From positions 1 through 10,361 of the forward strand of contig DATAYF010000759.1 of NCBI GenBank assembly GCA_036272735.1: DNA of 10,361 nt, written 5' to 3'. A program made the position numbers and the translations under genes. Source of the DNA: DATAYF01 sp036272735 (GTDB lineage Bacteria > Chloroflexota > Ktedonobacteria > Ktedonobacterales > Ktedonobacteraceae). The stretch's first letter is position 1. Every line of letters starts with the position of its first letter. Below, piece after piece: positions 1 to 5,495 of the stretch. Below the pieces are notes generated by a model, which saw only the letters and a list, made by a program, of their open reading frames with translations, made no database searches and was not told the DNA's origin.

Positions 1-393
1 GTTGATAGTGGTGATCGCGAGGGTAAGGTTTATCAGTTCTTCTTCGCTGAAGTGAGGGCGAACGCGTTCGTAGACCTCGTCGGGAACGTGGTCGTCGGCA
101 ACCAGTGTGATGGCCTCGGTCCATTCCAGGGCTGCACGTTCGCGCTCGCTGTAAAATGGTGCCTCTCTCCAGGCAGGAAGCAGATAGAGACGCTGCTCAC
201 TCTCACCGTCAGCGCGGGCATCTTTGGTGTGCATATCCAGGCAAAAAGCACAGCCATTGATCTGTGATGCTCGTGTCTGGATGAGTCTGATGAGCGATGG
301 CTCTAAACCACAGTTTTCAACATACTCTTCAAGCTGAAGCATTGCCTGATAGGCTCCTGGTGCGGCTTTGGCACCATTAAGACGAGTAACCAT
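1..393 (-). CDS. Carboxymuconolactone decarboxylase / AhpD-like family protein (partial, C-terminus beyond left edge)
   Basis: The 131 visible codons encode an AhpD-like all-helical protein of the carboxymuconolactone decarboxylase family. The family includes alkylhydroperoxidases, in which a CxxC pair reduces peroxides or partner enzymes in the cytoplasm. The motif NGCAFCLDMH gives C48, C51 and H55, the C-x2-C-x3-H spacing of the AhpD active site. A second family signature, a W-R-E-A-P stretch followed by ERERAALEW, lies at about residues 75-90. The reading frame is still open at base 1, where the family usually has another 10-20 residues after an I-N pair, so only the tail is missing. The ATG is supported by the Shine-Dalgarno AAGGAGG (bases 399-405, minus strand) 5 nt upstream. 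The glutamate expected 12 residues before the first CxxC cysteine is R36 here, so the classical proton relay may be altered. It is divergent from the Rrf2 regulator and probably controlled by it. The exact substrate is unknown. Confidence 0.88.
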   Translation of the reverse strand, partial: MVTRLNGAKAAPGAYQAMLQLEEYVENCGLEPSLIRLIQTRASQINGCAFCLDMHTKDARADGESEQRLYLLPAWREAPFYSERERAALEWTEAITLVADDHVPDEVYERVRPHFSEEELINLTLAITTIN

Positions 394-440
394 ATAATCC
401 TCCTTGTACTGATTGAATTTATCGACGTGAGAAGCTATAC

Positions 441-545
441 TATCCTGGACAACTTCTATCCAGATTATAAATTCGTGGACAAATTTTATCAAGGATAGAA
501 TATGTCTAAGATATACAGTATTTTGGGCAAAAACTATCCAGGATA
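441..545. promoter_or_regulatory. Putative operator cluster, consensus TATCCWGGATA (four sites)
   Basis: Four related elements lie in the divergent intergenic region: TATCCTGGACA at 441-451, TATCCAGAT at 457-465, TATCAAGGATA at 487-497 and TATCCAGGATA at 535-545. The last is a perfect palindrome of two 5-bp arms around one base; the third has 4-bp arms around three bases. They are spaced over the promoter of the AhpD-like gene and the upstream region of the Rrf2 gene. Rrf2 regulators commonly bind short dyad sites and control themselves and a neighbour, so these are inferred to be the sites of the adjacent regulator. No binding data are available. Confidence 0.55.
464..492 (-). promoter_or_regulatory. 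Sigma-70-type promoter of the AhpD-like gene
   Basis: Read on the minus strand, TTGATA (bases 487-492) and a perfect TATAAT (464-469) are separated by exactly 17 bp. This places transcription start near base 457, about 64 nt before the ATG at 393. It is the best promoter match in the divergent region. A palindrome of the putative Rrf2 operator type (487-497) covers the -35 box, and two related half-sites lie at the -10/start region (457-465) and just downstream (441-451), as expected for a repressible promoter. Confidence 0.7.
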
Positions 546-601
546 ACCATTGTCGGCGGTGAAGTGCAGTATAGAAGCGGCTGCATGAGGAGAAAAGAAC
601 T

Positions 602-1096
602 ATGAAATTGAGCGAAGGGGTTGAGTGGGGATTGCATTGTGTGAACGTGCTGGCGGCACTTCCGCCAGGGGCGACGTTACCGACGAAAGTGCTGGCCGAA
701 TGTCACGGTCTTTCAGAAACCTACCTGTCCAAGCATCTCCAGGCACTTACCAATGCGCGGATCGTTGAATCATTGCCCGGTCCCAAAGGGGGCTATCGCT
801 TACAGCGTTCGCCGGAAGATATTACTGTGCTAGAAGTTGTGGAGGCGATAGATGGGCGTGAGCCGTTGTTTCGCTGCACAGAGATTCGCCAGCACGGCCC
901 ATTCACGTATGAACCTGAAGCGTATCGGATACCTTGCGCGATCCACATAGCAATGGCGCGGGCGGAAAAAGCCTGGCGAGAAGCGCTCCGCACGCAGACT
1001 ATTGCAGATATCATGGTACAGTATCAGCAAAATGTAGGAGCAAAACAACAGCAAGAGAGTGCGCAGTGGGTTGCGGAGCGTATGCGCCGTGCATAG
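602..1096 (+). CDS. Rrf2-family transcriptional regulator
   Basis: This 164-residue cytoplasmic DNA-binding protein has the usual Rrf2 length. The N-terminal winged helix spans about residues 1-70. Its recognition region carries LSETYLSKHLQAL (37-49), and the wing carries the family signature GPKGGYRL (60-67). The segment LEVVEAIDG at 77-85 is also typical. In Fe-S members of the family three cysteines follow. Here only C92 and C112 are in that region, with H98 where the middle ligand would be, so the cluster ligands differ or the protein is a thiol sensor; C13 and C34 are extra cysteines. The ATG has a GAGGAG ribosome site at 587-592, 9 nt upstream. It is transcribed divergently from the AhpD-like gene and probably represses it through the TATCCWGGATA sites. 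Its own promoter is not clear; TATAGA at 570-575 is a weak -10 candidate. The tail after about residue 140 is rich in Q and A. Confidence 0.92.
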   Translation: MKLSEGVEWGLHCVNVLAALPPGATLPTKVLAECHGLSETYLSKHLQALTNARIVESLPGPKGGYRLQRSPEDITVLEVVEAIDGREPLFRCTEIRQHGPFTYEPEAYRIPCAIHIAMARAEKAWREALRTQTIADIMVQYQQNVGAKQQQESAQWVAERMRRA

Positions 1097-1112
1097 CGAC
1101 TTACGAGGGTAC

Positions 1113-1149
1113 GAGAGAACGGAACCAGCAAACTTGCTGCCGTTCTCTC
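1113..1149 (+). terminator. Terminator-like hairpin after the Rrf2 gene
   Basis: GAGAGAACGG (1113-1122) pairs perfectly with CCGTTCTCTC (1140-1149). Inside it, CAGCA (1126-1130) pairs with TGCTG (1135-1139) around a 4-nt loop, with a 3-nt bulge on the left arm. It starts 16 nt after the regulator's stop codon and lies between two converging genes, so it could end transcription from either side. No T-tract follows on either strand, so it may instead protect a transcript end or act with Rho. Confidence 0.5.
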
Positions 1150-1223
1150 ATGCTCTCGATCACCGACTTTGAAGTATAAGTACGCGTATATGCGAACCTT
1201 GACTTTTATGAGCACACCACAAA

Positions 1224-2756
1224 CTATTTACCAACGACGTAGCGCAATTGTTCGACGACTTGCTCCATCTGGGCCGCTGCGTCGCTGGCCGACGTGGTTC
1301 CGGCGACCAGTTGTTCCGTAACCTGTGTGGCTACCTTGAGGGCGGTAGACAACTTTTGCGTGCTGGTGTCCTGAAAATGCGCGGCGTTTTCAATGTAATT
1401 CGCGGCGTTGACGATGCGCTCTAGCGACTGCATGATTTCTACATCGCTCACCTGCGCCCAGCGTTGCGCGAGATCGGTGCCTTCCTCACTCAATTTACGC
1501 GCCGCCACCGCCGTCGCGTCTGTATAGTACTGTACCGATTGCAAGCCTATTTGCGAAGAATCGACCACCCACCTTTGTTCGGATGCCGCGTCCTGTTGCC
1601 TGGTTGCCAGCGTGGTCATGGCGTTACTGCTACCCTGTAGCGATTCGACGGAGCTTAAAATAGGGCGACCTAGCGTACTACCGGCGATGAGACCAATGAT
1701 TGCCACCACAATGGAGACCGCAATAGCGACTGCGATGGTCAGGATCAATTCCTGGTTCGCCGTGGCCGTGATCGTGCTTATAGGACTCAGGGCATAATAG
1801 TTCCAGGGCACGTTCTGCATTTTCACGCGTACCGCCTGGTACGTTTCGTTTGCTCCCGCTGGCTGCGTTTGAAACGCCATCGTCTGCGCGTTGTTCGTGA
1901 GAGCCTGGGCGATACCTGGTTCTGAGACGACCGTTACCGAACCAGTGCCATTGTAGAGCCCCTCTTTTTGGATTTGCTGCTGCGCCTCATTATTTGTGAT
2001 AGGAGCAACACCTTTGAACAGTCTATTACTATTGGTATCGGCAACACGCACGCCATTTTGGTCCAGGATAAAGGCGTAACTGCCCGTCCCGTTGCTGCCC
2101 TGGTCGCCTTTAACGACAGACCATACCGTGTCAAGATTCAATGTGGCACGCATAAAGCCCAGATAGTGATGCGGCTGGGGCGTGATGATCGGCGTGTAAA
2201 TATCGATAGTTGCTTTGCCAGTGTCCTGATGAAAAGAGACATCGGAAATAAGAATCTTCCCGCGTTTCATCGCCTGTATATCTTCTGGTGGCACAATGTA
2301 TTGTCCACGTGGTGTAATTTTCGCCAGTGGGTAGGTCAATACTTCTTTGCCCTGCTGGTTGAAGATGGTCCAGACGGTGTAGTTTTTATCGCGCGTGATG
2401 CCTGCTAGCAGCGAGTAGCCAGCGTGAAGGGCCTGGTTCTTGTAGTCTGCTGGATTCATGATTGCGTAATCTGCGGGCAACGCCAAAAAAGACTGTAGGC
2501 TTGGTACCTGCGTTAAGGTATAAGTGTCGAGTGTGCGCTCGTGGACATAGGTATCGATCAATTGGACACGCGTCTGAGCGTCTGTTTGCAGGGCTGTGCG
2601 GGCTTGATCGACGAGTTTGGGTTGTGTGAGTACTTCGTTAATGATAATGACGGTGGCGAGCAATGGAATTATGGCTGTGAGTACGAGCCATATGGTAACG
2701 CGTACCGATAATGAGCTTCTATGGCGCCGTAAAGGCTTCGACCCGTTCTGTACCAT
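1224..2756 (-). CDS. Membrane sensor with extracellular dCache-type domain and coiled-coil cytoplasmic tail, no recognisable output domain
   Basis: The 510-residue product looks like an inner-membrane ligand sensor. A short basic N-terminus precedes TM1 at about residues 20-39. A large extracytoplasmic region (about 40-333) follows, with double-Cache features such as YTVWTIFNQQGKEVLTYP and, in the distal lobe, GSYAFILDQNGVRVAD. TM2 is at about 335-357. The 150-residue cytoplasmic tail begins with a HAMP-like GRPIL and then resembles the coiled coil of a methyl-accepting chemotaxis protein (A, Q, T and S rich, heptad-like). It lacks the conserved hairpin tip of chemoreceptors, and no kinase, GGDEF or phosphatase domain is visible. 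It may therefore signal through a partner. Its start is 47 bp downstream of the stop of the PATAN gene on the same strand, which suggests one operon. The ribosome site is weak (AAAGGA about 12 nt upstream). Start and function are less certain than topology. Confidence 0.8.
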   Translation of the reverse strand: MVQNGSKPLRRHRSSLSVRVTIWLVLTAIIPLLATVIIINEVLTQPKLVDQARTALQTDAQTRVQLIDTYVHERTLDTYTLTQVPSLQSFLALPADYAIMNPADYKNQALHAGYSLLAGITRDKNYTVWTIFNQQGKEVLTYPLAKITPRGQYIVPPEDIQAMKRGKILISDVSFHQDTGKATIDIYTPIITPQPHHYLGFMRATLNLDTVWSVVKGDQGSNGTGSYAFILDQNGVRVADTNSNRLFKGVAPITNNEAQQQIQKEGLYNGTGSVTVVSEPGIAQALTNNAQTMAFQTQPAGANETYQAVRVKMQNVPWNYYALSPISTITATANQELILTIAVAIAVSIVVAIIGLIAGSTLGRPILSSVESLQGSSNAMTTLATRQQDAASEQRWVVDSSQIGLQSVQYYTDATAVAARKLSEEGTDLAQRWAQVSDVEIMQSLERIVNAANYIENAAHFQDTSTQKLSTALKVATQVTEQLVAGTTSASDAAAQMEQVVEQLRYVVGK

Positions 2757-2788
2757 TGTGTGACCATCCTTTTTAGGTATTTATGATG

Positions 2789-2802
2789 ATATATCGATAT
2801 AT
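2789..2802. promoter_or_regulatory. 14-bp perfect AT palindrome between PATAN and dCache genes
   Basis: ATATATCGATATAT is a perfect palindrome in the 47-bp gap between the two minus-strand genes. It could be an operator or an AT-rich local promoter element for the dCache gene. A related sequence, ATATATCG followed by TCATAT, occurs at 3725-3738 just downstream of the -10 box of the sigma-factor gene. Function is unknown. Confidence 0.3.
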
Positions 2803-2803
2803 A

Positions 2804-3418
2804 TTAATGTTCACGCTTAGAAATAAGCCCAATGCGTTCTAAATCTAGCAGCATGCTCTGAACGTCTTCTTGCCTCTTTGCTACGAGACGTGCCAGCTCC
2901 ACGTTGGTTCTGCTGCCATCGATGAGCAGAAATAGGTGACGGTGCAGACGTGATAACCCCGTGGTTTCCAACAAGGGCAGCGCCTCGTGAGCGGGTCTCA
3001 AGCGTTGAGGTATGCTGACACCAGAAGCCGAAATTGTGTTAAAGCGTGGCACTGCAATGCGTGGGTTGCTCTCTGTGATTGGCTGCGGTGTTTGTGCGCG
3101 CAGCAGCGGCTGCGTATTGCGTTGCTGCCAGGCGAAGGGTAATGGGTCTGTACTCTGCTGTCGGCCTGGCGATGCTTGTGTTGCGACAAAAGTAAAGCGA
3201 CACGTGCGCCAGGTATTCAACCAGTTCGATGCCTGCTGTCCGACGTACCGTCCCGCCTGGGCATCGGTAATCTGTCCGCTAACAAATGTGATCTTTCCCG
3301 TTTCTAAGGTTGTACCTTCGCCACGCTCAACGGTTAATAGGCCGGACTTGCGTCCGAGTTGCAGCACCTCAATAATGTTGGCAAGCTGGTCTGTTACAGT
3401 TCCTCGACCTTCTGGCAT
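2804..3418 (-). CDS. PATAN (DUF4388) domain protein with C-terminal winged-helix-like domain
   Basis: The product is 204 residues. Residues about 8-75 match the PATAN/DUF4388 pattern: TDQLANIIEVLQLGRKSGLL, then a strand-rich part and GKITFVSGQITDAQAG. The domain is named after the N-terminus of the cyanobacterial regulator PatA and acts in signalling, often beside receiver domains, gliding or pilus regulators. No receiver domain is present here. A low-complexity Q, P and R linker (about 80-150) leads to a C-terminal module with HLFLLIDGSRTNVELARL and ending LDLERIGLI, a winged-helix-like arrangement that often closes signalling proteins. It is cytoplasmic, with no signal peptide or membrane helix. 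The start at 3418 keeps the PATAN domain whole, but no strong ribosome site is seen. It leads a probable two-gene operon with the dCache sensor and may be the sensor's missing cytoplasmic partner; that link is inferred from position only. Confidence 0.82.
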   Translation of the reverse strand: MPEGRGTVTDQLANIIEVLQLGRKSGLLTVERGEGTTLETGKITFVSGQITDAQAGRYVGQQASNWLNTWRTCRFTFVATQASPGRQQSTDPLPFAWQQRNTQPLLRAQTPQPITESNPRIAVPRFNTISASGVSIPQRLRPAHEALPLLETTGLSRLHRHLFLLIDGSRTNVELARLVAKRQEDVQSMLLDLERIGLISKREH

Positions 3419-3771
3419 AATCTTATCTGTCTCCGCCTTTTGACGAATTTGTGCTAGATAATAACCCGCTCACGCCGGGTCAGTGTGAGCGATACAAGCA
3501 TAGCATAAATTGGTGTCGAGTGTAACAACCGTATTTTCTTGTGTCGCTACTACTGTTCAAGCTGCTCTAATCGTCTCATGTGCCGAATATACACAGTACT
3601 TTTTGGCGTGTGCGGGTTGCTGTTGAAGATTCTTTTTCATCTCCACCTTTGTCTAAACGCATGCGTAAAGGAGTTTTTGGAGAGGCTGCTTGTTTTCTGA
3701 GGTGCAAACTGGTATATTATACAAATATATCGTCATATGTACCATTCTCAGGATGTAAGGGAATTATTTTT
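3419..3771. other. 353-bp divergent gene-free region
   Basis: This stretch separates the minus-strand PATAN operon from the plus-strand sigma-factor operon and must hold both promoters. It contains a hairpin, CGCTCAC (3467-3473) with GTGAGCG (3485-3491), which competes with an ACCC/GGGT pairing (3464-3467/3477-3480). It also has a 10-bp perfect palindrome ACGCATGCGT (3657-3666) about 24 bp upstream of the sigma-gene -35 box, and the promoter listed separately. A weak minus-strand promoter candidate (GGTTGT and TATGCT, 17-bp spacing, about 3505-3533) could serve the PATAN gene. No credible gene lies here. The frame open from 3580 is only an upstream extension of the sigma gene. Confidence 0.5.
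3690..3718 (+). promoter_or_regulatory. Probable promoter of the sigma-factor operon
   Basis: TTGTTT (3690-3695) and TATATT (3713-3718) are 17 bp apart. Transcription would start near 3725, giving a leader of about 47 nt to the ATG at 3772. Because this promoter lies inside the longer frame that could start at 3580, it argues for the later start. The ATATATCG-type near-palindrome at 3725-3738 sits at the predicted start site. Confidence 0.5.
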
Positions 3772-4494
3772 ATGGAAGGTCAGGGACATCGTGCCTCACA
3801 ACTTGAACAGCTCTCGGTGCATGAGCTGGCGCATCGTTGTTCGGAGGAGACCACTAAATTTTTGCATCAGCATCCTTCGAACGACCGTTTTTGCCTGGAA
3901 CTGTTTCGGCGTGCGGTCTTGGTGCGTGATGATGCCGCCTGGACCCTGCTCTACCAGCAATACGCCCCGCTCGTGCTGACCTGGGTTGCACAGCATCCCA
4001 GTGTGGCCAGCCTGTTGGGCCAGGATGGGAGCGCCTCGCTCGTGAATGCTGTGTTCGCCAAGTTTGCACAGGCCCTTACACCTGTGAAGATCAACAATTT
4101 TGATGCACTCGCCGCTATTTTAAAGTATCTCAAAATGTGCGTGCACAGCGTCGTGGCCGATGAAGTGCGCACACGCCAGGCGCGTCAATACGAAGAAACG
4201 CTCGAAACCATCGAGCAGGAACCGGCCAGCGATGATCCCGCAGATACGGTGATTTCAGCCCTCGCGGAGCAACACATCTGGCAAATTATTCAAGAGGAGT
4301 TGCACGGCGAGGATGAGCGTGCTTTGATGTATCTTGCGTACGTTCAGGGCATGAAACCGGGCGAGATCAGCGACCAGCAGCGCCACCTGTTTCCCTCCTC
4401 GGCCGACGTGTATCGCACCAAACGCAATGTACTTGAACGCTTGCGCCGTAACAAACGCTTGCAAACGCTCTTCCGCCATTATTACCCGTCATAA
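3772..4494 (+). CDS. ECF-like RNA polymerase sigma factor
   Basis: The 240-residue product is read as a sigma-70-family factor with regions 2 and 4 only, which would direct RNA polymerase to a dedicated promoter set. Residues about 45-130 form the region-2-like part, beginning CLELFRRAVLVRDDAAWTLL followed by YQQYAPLVLTWV. Region 4 spans about 170-230, with ALMYLAYVQGMKPGEI as the first helices and DVYRTKRNVLERLRR as the recognition helix. The acidic linker TIEQEPASDDPAD lies between them. The ATG at 3772 was chosen over an upstream GTG/ATG frame at 3580 because TAAGGGA (3756-3762) lies 9 nt before it and the promoter lies in between. It is the first gene of a co-directional run with a double-ZAS protein and a TPR-CHAT peptidase. 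The ZAS neighbour is its likely anti-sigma partner. The region-2 match is weak by eye, so the exact ECF group is open. Confidence 0.8.
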   Translation: MEGQGHRASQLEQLSVHELAHRCSEETTKFLHQHPSNDRFCLELFRRAVLVRDDAAWTLLYQQYAPLVLTWVAQHPSVASLLGQDGSASLVNAVFAKFAQALTPVKINNFDALAAILKYLKMCVHSVVADEVRTRQARQYEETLETIEQEPASDDPADTVISALAEQHIWQIIQEELHGEDERALMYLAYVQGMKPGEISDQQRHLFPSSADVYRTKRNVLERLRRNKRLQTLFRHYYPS

Positions 4495-4547
4495 TACGTG
4501 CATCACTACTATTCTGCGCGTAACATATGGCGAAAAGCAAAATCTGG

Positions 4548-4569
4548 CCCGTTTATATAGAAAAGCGGG
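4548..4569 (+). terminator. Weak hairpin in the sigma-ZAS gap, possible attenuator
   Basis: In the 135-bp gap after the sigma gene, CCCGTTT (4548-4554) pairs with AAA-G-CGGG (4562-4569) with one bulged G and a 7-nt loop. It is followed by three Ts. It could reduce read-through into the downstream genes or be a processing site. The rest of the gap shows no clear promoter. Confidence 0.25.
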
Positions 4570-4629
4570 TTTGCAAGAAGTGACAAAGTGCAATACAGGT
4601 TGTCATACGATCAGACAAAGGACACGCTG

Positions 4630-5445
4630 ATGGAGTGTACCGAACCAGGAATTATCGATGATGAAGAGCTGCTTGCCTACCTCGCGGGAGAGCAGGTGAG
4701 ACCTATCGTTGTGCAGCATCTTGCGCGTTGTCAACGCTGCTCATCTCAACTCGCAACCTATCGACGTATGGAGGCCAGCTTTCATCACAAACTGTACCGC
4801 TTCGACTGTCCGCCTGATCATCTGCTTGGCGAGTACCAGTTGGGCATGCTCGATGCTGGAACAGCAACGCAGGTGGAACAACATGTGAGCCAGTGTCAGC
4901 ACTGTAGCGCTGAAATGGTTGCGCTTTCAACGTTCATGGCACAGGCTCCCCTACCCGTCAGCCTTGCTGCTCAGCCCGCTCACGCTGTCGCGCAAAATAA
5001 CCATCATCCCGTTCAGGACGTGCAGCGCGTGTGGGATGCTGCGCGCGGCCAGGCCGAGCAAGGTGTACGACGTGTGCTTGCTTCACTGCTGCCACCACAA
5101 CCGCGCGTGGCCTTCTCGCGAGAGGCGAACCAGCAGGCGCAAGCGTGGCCCTGTCGCTACGTGGCTGAGGATGTCACCGTTACGTTGCAGCTTGAGCAAA
5201 GCACCAACCATACAGGTACGTTACAATTGATCGGTTTTGTCACCCGTAACGGTGTGGCGCTGGCGGCGCTACACGACCTGCCTGTGCAACTCACTTCCGC
5301 TGCGCAAACCGTCTACACGCAGCATATTGATGAGTTGGGAAACTTCATTTTTGCCGAGCTGGCTCCCGCCACGTACACGCTTGAGCTGCAATTTCCCGCT
5401 GAGACCATCGTTATCGATCAGCTTGACATCGCATTGCAAGCGTAG
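4630..5445 (+). CDS. Soluble double zinc-finger (ZAS/zf-HC2-like) protein, candidate anti-sigma factor, with C-terminal beta-sandwich
   Basis: The product is 271 residues. It carries two consecutive zinc-binding anti-sigma (ZAS) modules. The first uses C3, H30, C34 and C37 (HLARCQRC); the second uses C60, H85, C89 and C92 (HVSQCQHC). In both, the distance from the first cysteine to the histidine (26 and 24 intervening residues) and the H-x3-C-x2-C core fit ZAS proteins, which wrap ECF sigma factors and block them. A linker of A, Q and P leads to a helix (about 135-160), and residues about 180-271 look like a beta-sandwich related to carboxypeptidase-regulatory domains, with DELGNFIFAELAPATYTLEL. 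No membrane helix is present, so it acts in the cytoplasm, unlike many anti-sigma factors. The ATG at 4630 has AAAGGA (4617-4622) 7 nt upstream and keeps C3; a GTG at 4588 is less likely. It sits between the sigma and TPR-CHAT genes and is a plausible substrate or partner of the peptidase. Confidence 0.82.
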   Translation: MECTEPGIIDDEELLAYLAGEQVRPIVVQHLARCQRCSSQLATYRRMEASFHHKLYRFDCPPDHLLGEYQLGMLDAGTATQVEQHVSQCQHCSAEMVALSTFMAQAPLPVSLAAQPAHAVAQNNHHPVQDVQRVWDAARGQAEQGVRRVLASLLPPQPRVAFSREANQQAQAWPCRYVAEDVTVTLQLEQSTNHTGTLQLIGFVTRNGVALAALHDLPVQLTSAAQTVYTQHIDELGNFIFAELAPATYTLELQFPAETIVIDQLDIALQA

Positions 5446-5457
5446 AGTAGACGAGAC

Positions 5458-5474
5458 GGAGGGTCATTCCTATA
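5458..5474 (+). promoter_or_regulatory. Shine-Dalgarno of the TPR-CHAT gene pointing to a non-standard start codon
   Basis: GGAGGG (5458-5463) is the only good ribosome site before the TPR-CHAT gene. The frame opens after an in-frame TAG at 5448-5450 and has no ATG or GTG near its beginning. ATA at 5472 lies 8 nt after the ribosome site, ATT at 5466 only 2 nt after it. The first conventional start is TTG at 5496, about 32 nt away. Confidence 0.5.
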
Positions 5475-5495
5475 CGCATTATTACGCCTCAAGCA

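Noticed and set aside
1968..2408. Plus-strand frame opposite the dCache gene
   Set aside because: No domain and no ribosome site; the minus strand has clear membrane and Cache features.
3580..3771. N-terminal extension of the sigma-factor frame by 64 codons
   Set aside because: No ribosome site at 3580, composition unlike a sigma factor, and a good promoter (3690-3718) and Shine-Dalgarno (3756-3762) support the ATG at 3772.
4588..4629. GTG start adding 14 residues to the ZAS protein
   Set aside because: The ATG at 4630 has AAAGGA at proper distance; the extension shows no conserved feature.
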